Notes under the pieces: generated by a model
The model's input: the letters and a program-made list of their open reading frames with translations, nothing else
What the model was told of the DNA's origin: nothing
The model's database searches: none
Part shown: positions 33,148-33,368 of the stretch, in pieces
Layout: every line of letters begins with the position of its first letter
Numbering within the stretch: position 1 is the first letter of the stretch
Translations under genes and position numbers: made by a program
DNA from: Acidobacteriota bacterium
Lineage (GTDB): Bacteria; Acidobacteriota; UBA4820; DSQY01
Direction of reading: 5' to 3'
Length of the DNA: 33,368 nt
Assembly: GCA_021833665.1 (NCBI GenBank)
Contig: JAKBES010000010.1
Span: forward strand, 1 to 33,368

Positions 33148-33368
33148 GTGCTCATACTCGCCGCGGCGCTTGCGGGCCCCGGTTCCAGCGCTGCCAGCAC
33201 GTACCCCCCCGCGCCCGACGGACGCCTCCCCCCGCGGGAGTGCTTGGAAGCGTCGCGGCTGGCCCTCTACTCAGGGCGCCCGGATCAAGCCTACAGGCTC
33301 CTCCTCCTGGCCCAGCCCGACCTGGGCGGCGAAAACCGGTGGCTCGACCTTGCCTCCCGGGTTAGATC
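33148..33368 (+). CDS. Start of an exported protein, cut by window edge
   Basis: Partial reading frame open to the window end (73 complete codons). It begins with a signal-peptide-like stretch (LILAAALAGPGSSAAS) and continues with YPPAPDGRLPPRECLEASRL and YSGRPDQAYRLLLLAQPD, a helix-rich pattern that could be the beginning of TPR-like repeats; I do not recognise the family. The only in-frame start is GTG 33148, and no good ribosome site precedes it. A positively charged segment (RRLS) that would make a better signal n-region lies just upstream in the same frame but has no start codon. It lies 10 bases after the kinase stop, so it is probably in the same operon. Confidence 0.55.
   Translation, partial: MLILAAALAGPGSSAASTYPPAPDGRLPPRECLEASRLALYSGRPDQAYRLLLLAQPDLGGENRWLDLASRVR

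Overview
This 33.4 kb window is GC-rich, densely packed chromosomal DNA. It is mostly core or conserved accessory genes with short intergenic gaps and many 4-base start/stop overlaps. I see no phage, insertion sequence, CRISPR array, rRNA or tRNA. The mix of Hanks-type Ser/Thr kinases (one with PEGA repeats), a membrane-bound Hyd-2-type [NiFe] hydrogenase, an IF2 with a very long Pro/Ala/Gly/Gln linker and a Gram-negative envelope gene set suggests a Gram-negative, probably anaerobic or facultative bacterium. Acidobacteriota, or a neighbouring lineage such as Myxococcota or Desulfobacterota, would fit. This placement is inference from gene content.

Layout. (1) 1-9195, minus strand: one long operon read from a promoter near 9167-9195: tpiA, purA, a membrane-anchored alkaline-phosphatase-superfamily phosphodiesterase, an EnvC-like LytM protein, an S41 (CtpA-like) protein, a YibQ-type divergent polysaccharide deacetylase, and a Ser/Thr kinase cut by the window edge. 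(2) 9455-15506, plus strand: an uptake hydrogenase operon in the order small subunit, HybA ferredoxin, HybB quinone-side membrane subunit, large subunit and maturation protease, plus an unknown four-helix membrane protein. A near-consensus sigma-70 promoter precedes it. (3) 15484-16992, minus: a nucleoside-sugar-epimerase-like SDR protein fused to a helical C-terminal domain. (4) 17132-23398, plus: the translation/transcription operon rimP-nusA-infB-rbfA-truB, with a structured leader and a bidirectional terminator. (5) 23431-25200, minus: a secreted PQQ-like beta-propeller protein. (6) 25418-31091, minus: a proteostasis cluster clpB-htpX-degQ-grpE. (7) 31212-33368, plus: a PEGA-domain Ser/Thr kinase and the start of another exported protein.

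How the parts work together. The hydrogenase set would oxidise periplasmic H2 and pass electrons through HybA and HybB to the quinone pool. The protease gene lies immediately downstream of the large subunit, whose uncleaved C-terminal tail is visible. The envC/S41/yibQ block is a known envelope neighbourhood. Here both the LytM and the S41 proteins lack catalytic residues, so the block looks like a pseudoenzyme-based regulatory module for cell-wall hydrolysis.

The most interesting non-coding signals are: a 74-bp pair of inverted REP-like hairpins with a compensatory base-pair swap between htpX and clpB; a dispersed family of GTGA(R)(W)AG-type short tandem repeats in three gaps, one of them forming a long stem-loop before rbfA; and a palindrome plus terminator-like hairpin directly in front of rimP.
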